In this document: positions 25,444 through 34,004 of the stretch, one piece after another
How the letters are laid out: every line of letters starts with the position of its first letter
Numbering within the stretch: the first letter of the stretch is position 1
Assembly: GCA_963728535.1 (NCBI GenBank)
Contig: CAVSKK010000001.1
Location: 558,001-622,000, forward strand
Length of the DNA stretch: 64,000 nt
Direction: 5' to 3'
DNA from: VAXT01 sp963728535
Lineage (GTDB): Bacteria; Actinomycetota; Thermoleophilia; Gaiellales; Gaiellaceae
Position numbers and translations under genes: made by a program
Notes under the pieces: model-generated
Databases searched by the model: none
What the model saw: the letters and a program-made list of their open reading frames with translations, nothing else
Told to the model about the DNA's origin: nothing

Positions 25444-26480
25444 ACGACCGGATCGACGGTCTACGGGCCAAGCTCGAAGAGCCGCTGCTCGTCTCCGACG
25501 CAGCGAACATCCGCTACCTCTCCGGATTCGTGAGCTCGAACGCGGCCCTCTTCGTCGAGCCCGACCGCGTCCAGCTGTTCACGGACTTCCGGTACGCGGA
25601 AAGCGCTCGAGCCGTCGAAGGCGCCGAGTTCGTGGAGGCCAAACGCGACCTCTACCAGACCCTTTCGGAGCAGCTCTCCGGCCGCATCGGTTTCGAAGGG
25701 ACTTCACTCACCTACGAGCGCTATGCCCGGCTGCACGCGGGAGGGATCGACGCCGTTGCGCGCTACGGCCTCGTGGAGGAACTGCGCGTGATCAAGGACG
25801 AGGACGAGCTTGATTCGATTCGCAGAGCGGCACAGATCGCGGACATCGCCTTCGAGCGCTTCGTGGACGAGGGCGACTTCGTCGGGCAAACCGAGGCCGA
25901 CCTCGCCTGGCGGATGGAGCAGTTCCTCCACGATGCAGGCGCCGACGCCGTCTCGTTCTCGGTCCTCGTCGCTTCGGGCCCAAATGCGGCCAAGCCCCAC
26001 ACGGTTCCCGGGGCGCGGCGCCTCGAGCGAGGCGAGACCGTGATCGTCGACTGGGGTTGCATGGTCGACGGCTACGCGTCCGACTGCACGCGCACACTTG
26101 CCACAGGCTCTCTGCCGGACGAGCTGATGCGCGCGTACGAAGTCTGTCTCGACGCCCAGCTGGCCGGCCTCGAAGCGGTCACCCCTGGAGCATCCGGGCC
26201 CGGCGTCGACTCGGCAGCGCGGGACCGGATCGAGGCCGCCGGCTTCGGCGACGCGTTCGGGCACGGGCTCGGGCACGGTGTCGGCCTGCTCGTGCACGAG
26301 GATCCGCGCCTTGCGCAGGAGTCCCGGCACACGCTGGCGGTCGGCAACGTGGTCACGGTGGAGCCGGGCATCTACCTCTCCGGCCTCGGCGGGATCCGGA
26401 TCGAGGACCTCGTGGTCGTCCGGGAAGATGGGCCTGAGATCCTGACCACTTTCACGAAGGACTTGCTCACGGTCGACTAG
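25440..26480 (+). CDS. Xaa-Pro aminopeptidase (M24B family)
   Basis: 346 residues from ATG 25440, overlapping the aroQ stop (ATGA). A creatinase-like N-terminal domain begins 'PLLVSDAANIRYLSGF'. The pita-bread catalytic half holds the five metal ligands: two Asp in 'VDWGCMVDGYASDCTRT', His in 'GHGLGHGVGL', Glu in 'VVTVEPGIYL' and Glu in 'GIRIEDLVVV'. It removes N-terminal residues before proline. The pair with efp, which helps the ribosome with proline stretches, is conserved in many Gram-positive bacteria. Confidence 0.92.
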   Translation: MNDRIDGLRAKLEEPLLVSDAANIRYLSGFVSSNAALFVEPDRVQLFTDFRYAESARAVEGAEFVEAKRDLYQTLSEQLSGRIGFEGTSLTYERYARLHAGGIDAVARYGLVEELRVIKDEDELDSIRRAAQIADIAFERFVDEGDFVGQTEADLAWRMEQFLHDAGADAVSFSVLVASGPNAAKPHTVPGARRLERGETVIVDWGCMVDGYASDCTRTLATGSLPDELMRAYEVCLDAQLAGLEAVTPGASGPGVDSAARDRIEAAGFGDAFGHGLGHGVGLLVHEDPRLAQESRHTLAVGNVVTVEPGIYLSGLGGIRIEDLVVVREDGPEILTTFTKDLLTVD

Positions 26481-26490
26481 ATTTCCGGCG

Positions 26491-27057
26491 ATGGCCGAGA
26501 CCGTAGGCACGAACCAGTTCAAGAACGGCATGCACATCGAGATCGAGGGCGGCGTCTGGCGCATCGTCGATTTCCAGCATGTGAAGCCCGGCAAGGGCGG
26601 CGCATTCGTGCGGACCAAGGTGAAGAACATCGACACAGGCGCCGTGGTCGACAAGACCTTCCGGGCCGGCGAGAAGTTCCAACGGATGCACACCGAGGTG
26701 AAGAACGCCCAGTACCTCTACGACTCCGGAGACGACGTCGTGTTCATGGAGGACGACACGTATGAGCAGTTCTCGCTCCCGCGCAAGACGGTCGCTGAGG
26801 ACCTCCAGTTCATTCCTCCTTCGTCGCCGGTGCAGGTGCTGACCGTCGACGGTCGCCCGTCGGGGCTCCAGCTTCCCTCTTCGGTCGAGCTCGCCGTCGA
26901 GGCGACCGAGCCAGGCGTGAAGGGCGACACGGTCTCGAACGTGACCAAGCCGGCGACGCTGGAGACGGGCGCAGTCATCCAGGTGCCGCTCTTCGTAGGC
27001 ACGGGCGACCGGATCAAGGTCGATCCGCGGGAAGGCCGATACATCTCGCGCGCCTAA
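26491..27057 (+). CDS. efp: Translation elongation factor P
   Basis: 188 residues with three beta domains. The loop carrying the modifiable residue reads 'HVKPGKGGAFVRTK', with Lys at the tip as in Lys-type EF-P. The C-terminus 'GDRIKVDPREGRYISRA' is typical. It relieves ribosome stalling at polyproline. The ATG lies 7 bases after TAGATT (26478-26483), whose TAG is also the stop codon of the peptidase gene, so it probably also has its own leaderless transcript. No gene for a modifying enzyme is in the window. Confidence 0.97.
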   Translation: MAETVGTNQFKNGMHIEIEGGVWRIVDFQHVKPGKGGAFVRTKVKNIDTGAVVDKTFRAGEKFQRMHTEVKNAQYLYDSGDDVVFMEDDTYEQFSLPRKTVAEDLQFIPPSSPVQVLTVDGRPSGLQLPSSVELAVEATEPGVKGDTVSNVTKPATLETGAVIQVPLFVGTGDRIKVDPREGRYISRA

Positions 27058-27077
27058 CCGGTGTTTGTTCGGCCTCC

Positions 27078-27728
27078 TTGGTGGCCGTAATCCTTGTCGG
27101 CTGTGGTTCAGGACTCACTACCTTGACCACCGGTGGTCAAAGTGAGGCCAAGTCGACCCCCGCCAAGGAGCTCTCCTGCGAGCAACTACCACCTGAGGCC
27201 GACTGCCCAGCCGCGCCGCCGAAGCCCGTGCCCATGTCCCCCGGCGGCCCCGTGCGCGTCTTCAAGAGCGAATACTCGGACTCCGGGTCGACGGACAGCG
27301 AGGACGGCCTCTTCGAGGTGGCGGCAACCGCGCCGGGGACATTCGCCGAGACGGGAATCGTCTACGACACGCGGGCGGGACACGATGCTCCGCTCGTGGG
27401 GGCGAGCGTGACCTATTCGAGCATCGAGGGACCCGGGCTCTCGGCGCCTCCGGGCGGTGCCGCGCGAGTGACGACGAGGACGGGTTACGGGGGCGCCTAC
27501 GCCTTCATTGACATGCCTGTAGCGCGCGGCGGCACCTGTTATCGGCTGGTGGTCATGGCGCCAGGGATCGGTCGCTACGAGTCAATCGACGTTATCGACC
27601 CGGGGGTCTACGACAACAGCGGTCTCGAGCTCGACGGCGGTTCAGACCGTGAGTCGTACCTGACTCCGACGCGGGGGAAGCAGATGCCGCAGCTAAATCG
27701 CGCGTGCCTGGCCCAAGCGGCACGCTGA
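27078..27728 (+). CDS. Putative lipoprotein with carboxypeptidase-regulatory-like domain
   Basis: 216 residues from the TTG at 27078. The N-terminus 'VAVILVGCGSG' has an LVGC lipobox, but only about 8 residues precede the Cys, with no basic head. The real start may lie further up, or a frameshift may have removed it; the frame is open into the end of efp. After a Pro-rich stretch, residues about 95-180 ('VGASVTYSSIEGP...TRTGYGGAYAFIDMP') resemble a carboxypeptidase-regulatory-like beta sandwich. Base composition is a little less GC-rich than its neighbours. It is probably exposed on the cell surface; function unknown. Confidence 0.6.
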   Translation: MVAVILVGCGSGLTTLTTGGQSEAKSTPAKELSCEQLPPEADCPAAPPKPVPMSPGGPVRVFKSEYSDSGSTDSEDGLFEVAATAPGTFAETGIVYDTRAGHDAPLVGASVTYSSIEGPGLSAPPGGAARVTTRTGYGGAYAFIDMPVARGGTCYRLVVMAPGIGRYESIDVIDPGVYDNSGLELDGGSDRESYLTPTRGKQMPQLNRACLAQAAR

Positions 27729-27788
27729 TGCGCTTTCGGCACAGTCTCGTCGCCCACGCGGCACAGCTTTCGAACTAGGCTCGTTCGC

Positions 27789-27812
27789 GGGAGGGGGTCT
27801 GGTGTACCTCCC
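27789..27812 (+). terminator. Possible hairpin in the lipoprotein-accB gap
   Basis: GGGAGG (27789-27794) can pair with CCTCCC (27807-27812), followed by only a short T-containing stretch. It may help to end the upstream transcript. The signal is weak, and the rest of the 161 bp gap shows only the accB promoter. Confidence 0.25.
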
Positions 27813-27877
27813 TTCTCAACGGCCCGGGCCGGGGACTCGTCGCCACTCGGGCACCTGCGTGACCCGAGGCTGCGCGT

Positions 27878-27883
27878 TACCCT
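27878..27883 (+). promoter_or_regulatory. Probable -10 element of the accB-accC operon
   Basis: TACCCT ends 6 bases before the ATG at 27890, the same geometry as at ppsR (58105) and the ligase gene (48978). No Shine-Dalgarno sequence is seen. Confidence 0.5.
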
Positions 27884-27889
27884 CTCGTC

Positions 27890-29707
27890 ATGCCCGCGCT
27901 CGTCGACACGACCATCCGCCTGCTCAGCCAGGAGCCGCTGGCCGGGCGCATGCCAACTGCCGACCTCCTAGAGCTCGCCGAGCTGCTCGACGGGGTCGGG
28001 TTCGCCTCGCTCGAGGTTTCCGGGGGAGGCGTCTTCGACAGCGCGGTACGCCGCGGAGTCGAGAGCCCGTGGGAGCGGATCCGGGCGCTCAAGGCGCGGA
28101 CGAAGACGCCACTCGGCATGGCGCTCCGTGGCCGCTTCCTCGTCGGCTCGCGCCCCGTCGGGGGCGATTTCGCGCGCCGGTTCGTTGCGAGCGCGGCGGA
28201 AAGCGGCATCGACGTCTTCCGCCTCCATGACCCGCTGAACGACGTCGAGAACCTGCGGGAGGCGGCCGAGGCGATCACCGCAGCCGACCGCGAGTTCGAC
28301 GCGGGTCTCGTCTACAGCCCCGAGCGTGGCGGGCAGACGAAGCAGATGCTCGAGCAGGCCAAGAAGCTCCCCGACCTCGGTGCCGCGCGCATCCTGCTCC
28401 ACGACCCGTCCGGGGCACTCGAGGCTCCGCGTGCGCACGAGCTCGTCGCAGCGCTCGCCGCGGAGAGCGGCCTGCCCGTCGGCATCTTCTGCCAGGGGGC
28501 TGCCGGGAGTGGGCTCGCCGCCGCCCTCGACGCCGCCCGGGCCGGCGCGGACCGAATCGCGTGCGCCGTCTACCCGATTGCGCTCATCCTTCACCGCGTC
28601 TCCGGCGAGGGGCTCGCGAGCGCCCTGAAGGGGCTCAGTCTCGACAGCGGGGTCAACATCGAGACCCTCTGGCAGGCGGCCGAGGCTGTCGACGAGTTCA
28701 TCGGCGAAGACCCCGTGACGCCGCTTGCGCCCCGCATCGCCGTGCGGGCCGCGCAGCACGAACTGCCGGCAGGCCTTGTGGCCGCGATCGACACCCGGCT
28801 GCGCGCCCACGGTGCGTCCGACCGCCTCGACGACGTGCTCGACGAGCTCGCCGTCATCGGCAAGGAGGCCGGATACCCGCCCGTCGCCGCTCCGATCGGA
28901 CAGATCCTGGCCTCGCAGGCGATCGTCCACGTCCTCTCGGCGACCCGCTATCAGACGGTCGTCGACGAGCTGCGCGCCCTGCTCGACGGGCGCTTCGGCA
29001 CACCGCCGGGCGAGATCGATCCGACCGTTCAGCGTGCCGTCGCGCTCGTTACCGAGGCTGCGCCAGATGAGCCGGCGGCCGACCTCGACTCGATCCGGGA
29101 CGACGCGGCCGGGCTCGCCGCGAGCGAAGAGGAGCTGCTCCTGCTCGCGCTCTTCGGCGAGGAGGCCGAGCCGCTCCTGGAGGCAATCCGGGACCGCTCG
29201 AGCGGCGACGACACGCTGCTCGGCGGGGAGGTCGACCAGTCGCGAGCGGAGCGGATTCGCGAGATCGTGCGCATCGTCCAGGACACCGGCGTCGCCGAGA
29301 TCTCTGTGGAAGAAGACGGAACACGCGTCTCGGTCCGGCGAACCGAAGAACCGGTGGCGGGCCAGGCAATCGCGCCGACGACCCCGCCTCCGGCTCCGGC
29401 TGTCGCGGACGAGGCGGCGGCAGCCGCGCCGGCCGTCGACGGCGCGATCCGCATCGAGGCGCCGATGGTCGGGACGTTCTATCGAGCAGCCCAACCGGGC
29501 GCGCCCCCGTTCGTCGAGGAAGGCGACGGCGTGGCACCCGGCCAGACGCTCTGCATCCTCGAGGCGATGAAGCTGATGAACGAGGTGAAGGCGGAGATCG
29601 AGGGCATCGTTCGCACCATCCACGTCCAAAACGGACAGGCGGTCGAGTTCGGCCAACCGCTCTTCGACCTCGAGCCCGCGCTCGCCCAACCTCTCGACGC
29701 GCTCTAA
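27890..29707 (+). CDS. accB: Biotin carboxyl carrier protein fused to a catalytically dead OadA-type carboxyltransferase
   Basis: 605 residues. Residues about 1-275 follow the carboxyltransferase TIM barrel of oxaloacetate decarboxylase/pyruvate carboxylase ('LLDGVGFASLEVSGGGVFDSAV', 'SPWERIRALKA', 'DVFRLHDPLNDVENL'), and about 275-385 its PYC_OADA helper domain. The four metal ligands are gone: the Asp of RDxHQS is Leu11, the carboxylated Lys is His171, and the two His are Gly198 and Phe200. Residues about 450-605 are a complete AccB with linker and biotin site 'LEAMKLMNEV' (Lys561). It starts an operon with accC 2 bases downstream. The carrier should serve acetyl- or acyl-CoA carboxylase; the dead barrel is probably structural or regulatory (inference). 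Confidence 0.85.
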   Translation: MPALVDTTIRLLSQEPLAGRMPTADLLELAELLDGVGFASLEVSGGGVFDSAVRRGVESPWERIRALKARTKTPLGMALRGRFLVGSRPVGGDFARRFVASAAESGIDVFRLHDPLNDVENLREAAEAITAADREFDAGLVYSPERGGQTKQMLEQAKKLPDLGAARILLHDPSGALEAPRAHELVAALAAESGLPVGIFCQGAAGSGLAAALDAARAGADRIACAVYPIALILHRVSGEGLASALKGLSLDSGVNIETLWQAAEAVDEFIGEDPVTPLAPRIAVRAAQHELPAGLVAAIDTRLRAHGASDRLDDVLDELAVIGKEAGYPPVAAPIGQILASQAIVHVLSATRYQTVVDELRALLDGRFGTPPGEIDPTVQRAVALVTEAAPDEPAADLDSIRDDAAGLAASEEELLLLALFGEEAEPLLEAIRDRSSGDDTLLGGEVDQSRAERIREIVRIVQDTGVAEISVEEDGTRVSVRRTEEPVAGQAIAPTTPPPAPAVADEAAAAAPAVDGAIRIEAPMVGTFYRAAQPGAPPFVEEGDGVAPGQTLCILEAMKLMNEVKAEIEGIVRTIHVQNGQAVEFGQPLFDLEPALAQPLDAL

Positions 29708-29709
29708 CA

Positions 29710-31065
29710 ATGTTCTCGCGGGTCCTGATCGCAAACCGCGGCGAGGTTGCCGTTCGCGTGATCCGTGCGCTCCACGAACTGGGTGTCGAGGCGGTCGCCG
29801 TCTACTCCACGGCCGACGAGGGAGCGCTCCACACACGGCTCGCCGACCAGGCGGTCTGTGTCGGGCCACCGCCGGCTGCCGAGAGCTACCTGAGGATTCC
29901 CTCGATCATCGCCGCCGCGACGACGACGCGGTGCGACGCCGTCCACCCGGGCTGGGGCTTCCTGGCCGAGAACCCGGCCTTCGTCGCGGCCTGCCTCGAC
30001 AACGAGCTCGCCTTCGTCGGCCCGACCGCCGAGACGATGGCCCGGATGGGCGACAAGGCGGTGGCGAAGCACGAGCTGGCCGCCGCCGGCATCCCGGTCG
30101 TGCCCGGGACCGAAGGCGCGACGACGCTCGAGGATGCTCACGCCGCAGCAGAAGAGGCCGGCTATCCCGTTCTCCTGAAGGCCGTCGCCGGCGGCGGCGG
30201 GAAGGGCATGCGCCTCGTCGAAGGACCCGACGAGCTCGAAGGGGCATTCCAGACGGCCGCAGCGGAGGCGGAGGCTGCCTTCGGCGATCCGGAGCTCTAC
30301 CTCGAGAAGGCGATCGTGCCGGCGCGGCACGTCGAGATCCAGGTGCTCGCCGACGAGGCGGGCGGGGTGCTCACGCTGGGCGAGCGCGAATGCTCCATCC
30401 AGCGGCGGCACCAGAAGCTGATCGAGGAGTCCCCGTCCCCGGCGCTCACGGCAGAGACGCGAGAGCAGATGGAGGACGCGGCGGAGCGCGCCACGAGAGC
30501 GATCGATTATCGGAACGCGGGCACCTTCGAATTCCTGCTCGGCCCGGACGGCTCGTTCTTCTTCATCGAGCTCAATGCGCGGCTCCAGGTTGAGCATCCG
30601 GTCAGCGAGCTCGTGACCGGAATCGACGTTGTCCGTGAACAGCTGCGGATCGCGGCGGGCGAGAGTCTCTCGGCGACCGGCCGGGCGGAGCGCCGCGGCC
30701 ATGCGATCGAGGTGCGCATCAACGCGGAGGATCCGACCCGTGACTTCCTCCCGGTGCCCGGGCTGATCGAGCGTTTCCGACCCCCGCTCGGGCCGGGCGT
30801 GCGCGTCGACACCCACGTCGAGGACGGAACTCTCATCCCGCCCAACTACGACTCGCTCCTCGCCAAGGTGATCGTGTGGGACACGGACCGGCCCGCAGCC
30901 ATCGATCGCTGCCTGCGCGCGCTCGCGGAGCTCGAGGTCGTTGGCGTGCCGACGACCAAAGCCGCCGCGATGGACGTCCTGCGCACCGAGGAGTTTGCGA
31001 GCGGGCGCTACTCGACCGGCTTCCTCGAGGAGGCGGGCACGCGCTTGCCCGCGCTCGCCGGCTGA
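29710..31065 (+). CDS. accC: Acetyl-CoA carboxylase, biotin carboxylase subunit
   Basis: 451 residues, the length of a stand-alone biotin carboxylase. The N-terminal domain is 'FSRVLIANRGEVAVRVIRALHELG'. The ATP-grasp glycine loop is 'KAVAGGGGKGMRLV', and active-site segments are 'ERECSIQRRHQKLIEE' and 'FIELNARLQVEHPVSELVTG'. It carboxylates the biotin of the AccB partner using ATP and bicarbonate. It directly follows the accB fusion. No carboxyltransferase gene (accA/accD or an acyl-CoA type) is in the window. Its stop overlaps the nusB start. Confidence 0.96.
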   Translation: MFSRVLIANRGEVAVRVIRALHELGVEAVAVYSTADEGALHTRLADQAVCVGPPPAAESYLRIPSIIAAATTTRCDAVHPGWGFLAENPAFVAACLDNELAFVGPTAETMARMGDKAVAKHELAAAGIPVVPGTEGATTLEDAHAAAEEAGYPVLLKAVAGGGGKGMRLVEGPDELEGAFQTAAAEAEAAFGDPELYLEKAIVPARHVEIQVLADEAGGVLTLGERECSIQRRHQKLIEESPSPALTAETREQMEDAAERATRAIDYRNAGTFEFLLGPDGSFFFIELNARLQVEHPVSELVTGIDVVREQLRIAAGESLSATGRAERRGHAIEVRINAEDPTRDFLPVPGLIERFRPPLGPGVRVDTHVEDGTLIPPNYDSLLAKVIVWDTDRPAAIDRCLRALAELEVVGVPTTKAAAMDVLRTEEFASGRYSTGFLEEAGTRLPALAG

Positions 31066-31445
31066 TGGCGGGCCGCCGGGCCGCAAGGAGAACGGCCCTG
31101 TTCCTTCTCTACCAATGGGACGTGACCGGGCAGCCGCTCACGTCGCTGTACGAGGGCGAGATCGACCCCTTCGCGCGTGAGCTGGCAGAGGCGGTCGTCC
31201 CGAAGGCCGTGGAGCTCGACGCGAAGATCACCGAAGCCTCGGAGGAGTGGACCGCGGACCGGCTCGGCGCGCTGGAGCGCAACGTGCTGCGGATCGGGAT
31301 CTACGAGCTCGAGGAGGGGGACGTTCCGGTCGAGGTCGCAATCGACGAGGCCGTTTCGCTCGCGAAGCGCTATGCCTCCGACGAAGCAGGCCGGCTCGTG
31401 AACGGGATCCTCGGGCGGGTCGCGAGGGAGAAGGCCACATCGTGA
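31065..31445 (+). CDS. nusB: Transcription antitermination factor NusB
   Basis: 126 residues, ATG 31065 sharing a base with the accC stop. It begins 'GRRAARRTALFLLYQWDVTG', an arginine-rich helix that binds boxA RNA. 'LGALERNVLRIGIYELEEGDVPVEVAIDEAVSLAKRY' and 'RLVNGILGRVAR' are the classic C-terminal signature. With NusE (S10) it supports antitermination on rRNA operons. Its place between accC and a prenyl synthase gene matches the Gram-positive order accB-accC-...-nusB-...-ispA. Confidence 0.95.
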   Translation: MAGRRAARRTALFLLYQWDVTGQPLTSLYEGEIDPFARELAEAVVPKAVELDAKITEASEEWTADRLGALERNVLRIGIYELEEGDVPVEVAIDEAVSLAKRYASDEAGRLVNGILGRVAREKATS

Positions 31446-31627
31446 GTGGGGCCGAGGACGCTCTAACGCGCGCCGAAGAGCTGCTCGACCGCCTCGAGCG
31501 CACCCGCGAGCAGCTCGAGAGAACTCAGGATCCAGAGGCGGCGATCGACATCCTCGGCGAGCTCGCCGAGATCGCGAAGCAGGTCGAGACCGAGCTCGAG
31601 CAGGCGCGGCGCGAGGCCGGCAGGTAG
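31442..31627 (+). CDS. Small helical protein at the xseB position
   Basis: 61 residues, GTG 31442 overlapping the nusB stop, TAG overlapping the next GTG. It is wholly alpha-helical, with heptad-like Leu/Glu/Arg: 'ALTRAEELLDRLERTREQLE' then 'IDILGELAEIAKQVETELEQ'. Gene order nusB-here-ispA-tlyA-recN is where xseB (exonuclease VII small subunit) normally sits, and the size fits, but the XseB N-terminal signature is weak and no xseA lies in the window. It may be a diverged XseB or an unrelated coiled coil. Confidence 0.55.
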   Translation: MSGAEDALTRAEELLDRLERTREQLERTQDPEAAIDILGELAEIAKQVETELEQARREAGR

Positions 31628-32403
31628 TGCCGAGCCTGGACGAGCATCGCGCGCTCTTCGAGGACTACCTCGCGCAGCTTCCGTTCGCGAGTGAGCTCGG
31701 CCCGCTGACCGAGGCGATGCGCTACAGCCTCGCCGGCGGTGGCAAGCGGATCCGGCCCGTGCTCTGCCTGGCGTGCGGCGAGGCGACCGGGTCCCAGCCG
31801 GAGGAGCTCCTGCCGGCCGCGGCCGCCGTCGAGCTCGTCCACACCTTCGGCATGGTTCACGACGACCTGCCCGCCCTCGACGACGACGCGATCCGCCGCG
31901 GCCGCGCGACCTCCCATGTGCAGTTCGACGAGGCGACGGCGATCCTGAACGGCGACGCTCTGCTCGCGCAGGCGCAGGAGCTCGCCCTTTCGTACTCCAC
32001 GCCGGCGGTCGCGCGGGAGTTGGCGCGGGCGACGCTCGGGATGATCGGCGGCCAATACGACGACGTCAGGGGCGGCGGCGACGACCTTGCGCAGCGCAAT
32101 GCCCTGAAGACGGGCCGGCTGTTCGAGGCGGCCGTGGGTTGCGCGCTGGCCGTCAGCGAGGTGCCCGACGAGGAACAGGTTCCCTGGCGGGGCTTCGCAG
32201 CAGAGTTCGGGCTGCTCTACCAGGTCGTGGACGACGTGCTCGACGAGGACGGCCTCGCGGCGGAGCTCGGAATCGAGCGTACGCACGAGCTCGCGGCGGA
32301 GATCGAGCAGCGCTCGCGCGCCCGGCTGGCCGAGATCCCGGCAGACACGTCCCTTCTGGACGAGCTCGTTTCGGGCCTAAAAAGGCGAGCCGCCGCCAGC
32401 TAG
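31627..32403 (+). CDS. ispA: Short-chain polyprenyl diphosphate synthase (IspA-like)
   Basis: 258 residues, GTG start overlapping the previous TAG by one base. The first Asp-rich motif is 'HDDLPALDDDAIRRGRATSH' (DDxxxxD form of IspA-type enzymes) and the second is 'YQVVDDVLDEDG'. 'SLAGGGKRIRPVLCLA' binds diphosphate. It condenses isopentenyl diphosphate with allylic diphosphates to make farnesyl or geranylgeranyl diphosphate. It is slightly shorter than usual (about 290). The dxs gene that often follows is absent. Confidence 0.92.
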   Translation: MPSLDEHRALFEDYLAQLPFASELGPLTEAMRYSLAGGGKRIRPVLCLACGEATGSQPEELLPAAAAVELVHTFGMVHDDLPALDDDAIRRGRATSHVQFDEATAILNGDALLAQAQELALSYSTPAVARELARATLGMIGGQYDDVRGGGDDLAQRNALKTGRLFEAAVGCALAVSEVPDEEQVPWRGFAAEFGLLYQVVDDVLDEDGLAAELGIERTHELAAEIEQRSRARLAEIPADTSLLDELVSGLKRRAAAS

Positions 32404-32413
32404 CCTGCCCGTA

Positions 32414-33178
32414 GTGCGCAAACGCCTGGATGTGCTGCTTGTCGAGCGCGGCCTCGCCGAGAGCCGGGCGCAGGCCCAGGCGCTCGTCATGGCCGGGCTC
32501 GTGAGTGGATACGCGAAGGCTGGGCAACAGGTGGACGAGGCTGCCGAGCTCGTCGTCAAGAGGCCACCGCGCTACGTCTCGCGAGGCGGAGAGAAGCTCG
32601 CGCATGCGCTGGACGAGCTCGACGTCGACGTGGCCGGGCGAGATGCGCTGGATGTCGGTGCGTCAACCGGTGGGTTCACCGACGTGCTCCTGCAGCGCGG
32701 CGCGGCGCGCGTGATCGCGCTCGACGTCGGACGCGGCCAGCTACACGCTCGCCTCCGCGGAGATCCGCGCGTCACCGTGCTCGAGCGCACGAACGCGCGG
32801 GAGCTCGAGTCCTTGCCGTACGCGCCCGACCTCGTCACGTGCGACGTCTCCTTCATCGGTGTCCGCACCGCGCTCCCACCCGCGCTCGCGCTCGCCCGCC
32901 CGGGCTGGGAGGCGCTCGTGCTCGTCAAGCCGCAGTTCGAAGCCGGTCGCGAAGAGGTCGGAAAGGGCGGGGTCATTCGAGACCCGGAGGTTCACGGCCG
33001 GGTGCTGCGTGACGTCGCCGAGGCCGCTCTCGCCTGGCCTGCCGAAACGGTCGGCGCCGTAGACTCAGGCCTGCCCGGCCCGAAGGGAAACCGGGAGTTC
33101 TTCCTGCACCTCGTCCACCGCGAGGATCCGTCGCTCCCCGATCGGCTCGATGACTGGATCGAAAACGCCATCCGCTGA
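32414..33178 (+). CDS. tlyA: TlyA-family rRNA 2'-O-methyltransferase
   Basis: 254 residues, GTG start 7 bases after TAGCCT (32401-32406, which overlaps the prenyl synthase stop). An N-terminal S4 RNA-binding domain (about 1-60, 'RLDVLLVERGLAESRAQAQALV') is joined to an FtsJ-like domain with SAM motif 'ALDVGASTGGFTDVLLQRGA'. 'VLVKPQFEAGREEVGKGGVIRD' is typical. In mycobacteria TlyA methylates 16S C1409 and 23S C1920 and confers capreomycin sensitivity. It heads the conserved tlyA-nadK-recN block and overlaps nadK by 29 bp. Confidence 0.95.
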   Translation: MRKRLDVLLVERGLAESRAQAQALVMAGLVSGYAKAGQQVDEAAELVVKRPPRYVSRGGEKLAHALDELDVDVAGRDALDVGASTGGFTDVLLQRGAARVIALDVGRGQLHARLRGDPRVTVLERTNARELESLPYAPDLVTCDVSFIGVRTALPPALALARPGWEALVLVKPQFEAGREEVGKGGVIRDPEVHGRVLRDVAEAALAWPAETVGAVDSGLPGPKGNREFFLHLVHREDPSLPDRLDDWIENAIR

Positions 33179-34004
33179 GCCTGTACGCACGGCCGCCGTC
33201 GTCACGCGCGGAAGGCCCGAGGCGATCGGCGAGGGTCTCGAGCTCCTCGAGCGCGTGGCCCGGGAAGCCGGGGTCGAGCTGTTCTATCCAGAAGACGAGG
33301 CTGAGAAGCACGAGCGGAATGCGACGATGCCCGCCCTCCAGAAGGTCGACATCGTCGTGGTGCTCGGCGGCGACGGGACGATGCTTCGCGCCCTGCGGCG
33401 GACGCTTGGCACGGGGACGCCCGTCGTCGGCGCGAACTTCGGCACGGTTGGCTTCCTCACGTCGATCAAGGCGGACTCGCTCGAAGCCGGGCTCAGCCGG
33501 GTCTTCGCCGGGGACTACGAGGTCGCCGAGTTGCCGACGCTCGACATCGACCTCGGCGGCAGTCGGCATTTCGGCGTCAACGACATCGTGATTGCAAGCT
33601 CCATCATCGGCCGGATGATCGAGCTCGGCTGGGCCGTCGGCGGCGAGGATCTCGGCGTCGTTCCCTGTGACGGCGTCCTCTGCGCGACCCCGTCCGGGTC
33701 AACCGGCTACAACCTCTCGAACGGCGGCCCGGTTGTCGTCTGGGGCCTCGACGCGCAGGTCGTCACGTTCATCGCGCCGCATTCGCTGCACGCAAGAGCC
33801 CTCGTTGTGCCGCGCAACCGGGACGTCGCGATCGAGAATCGCACGGCCGACGTGCCGGCCGCGGTGCTCGTCGACGGACAGCCGGCGGGCGAGCTTGCGC
33901 CCGGCGAGAGCGTCGTCGTCCGGCTCGGCGCACGGTCCAGCCTCCTGGCGCACCTGCCCGAGGCAACCTTCTTCCGCCGCTACCGGGAGACCTTTGCTCC
34001 GTAG
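33150..34004 (+). CDS. nadK: NAD kinase
   Basis: 284 residues from ATG 33150, inside the 3' end of tlyA. The catalytic GGDG is in 'VVVLGGDGTMLRALRR', followed by 'GANFGTVGFLTSI', 'FGVNDIVIA' with the Asn-Asp pair, and 'CDGVLCATPSGSTGYNLSNGGPVV'. It phosphorylates NAD+ to NADP+ with ATP or polyphosphate. The order tlyA-nadK-recN-steA is the same as Rv1694-Rv1697 in Mycobacterium tuberculosis. recN starts (TTG) within its last codons. Confidence 0.96.
   Translation: MTGSKTPSAEPVRTAAVVTRGRPEAIGEGLELLERVAREAGVELFYPEDEAEKHERNATMPALQKVDIVVVLGGDGTMLRALRRTLGTGTPVVGANFGTVGFLTSIKADSLEAGLSRVFAGDYEVAELPTLDIDLGGSRHFGVNDIVIASSIIGRMIELGWAVGGEDLGVVPCDGVLCATPSGSTGYNLSNGGPVVVWGLDAQVVTFIAPHSLHARALVVPRNRDVAIENRTADVPAAVLVDGQPAGELAPGESVVVRLGARSSLLAHLPEATFFRRYRETFAP

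Noticed and set aside
27057..27080. Extending the lipoprotein upstream through the efp stop
   Set aside because: The frame is open but contains no plausible start with a basic signal head; the TTG at 27078 was kept and the start marked uncertain.
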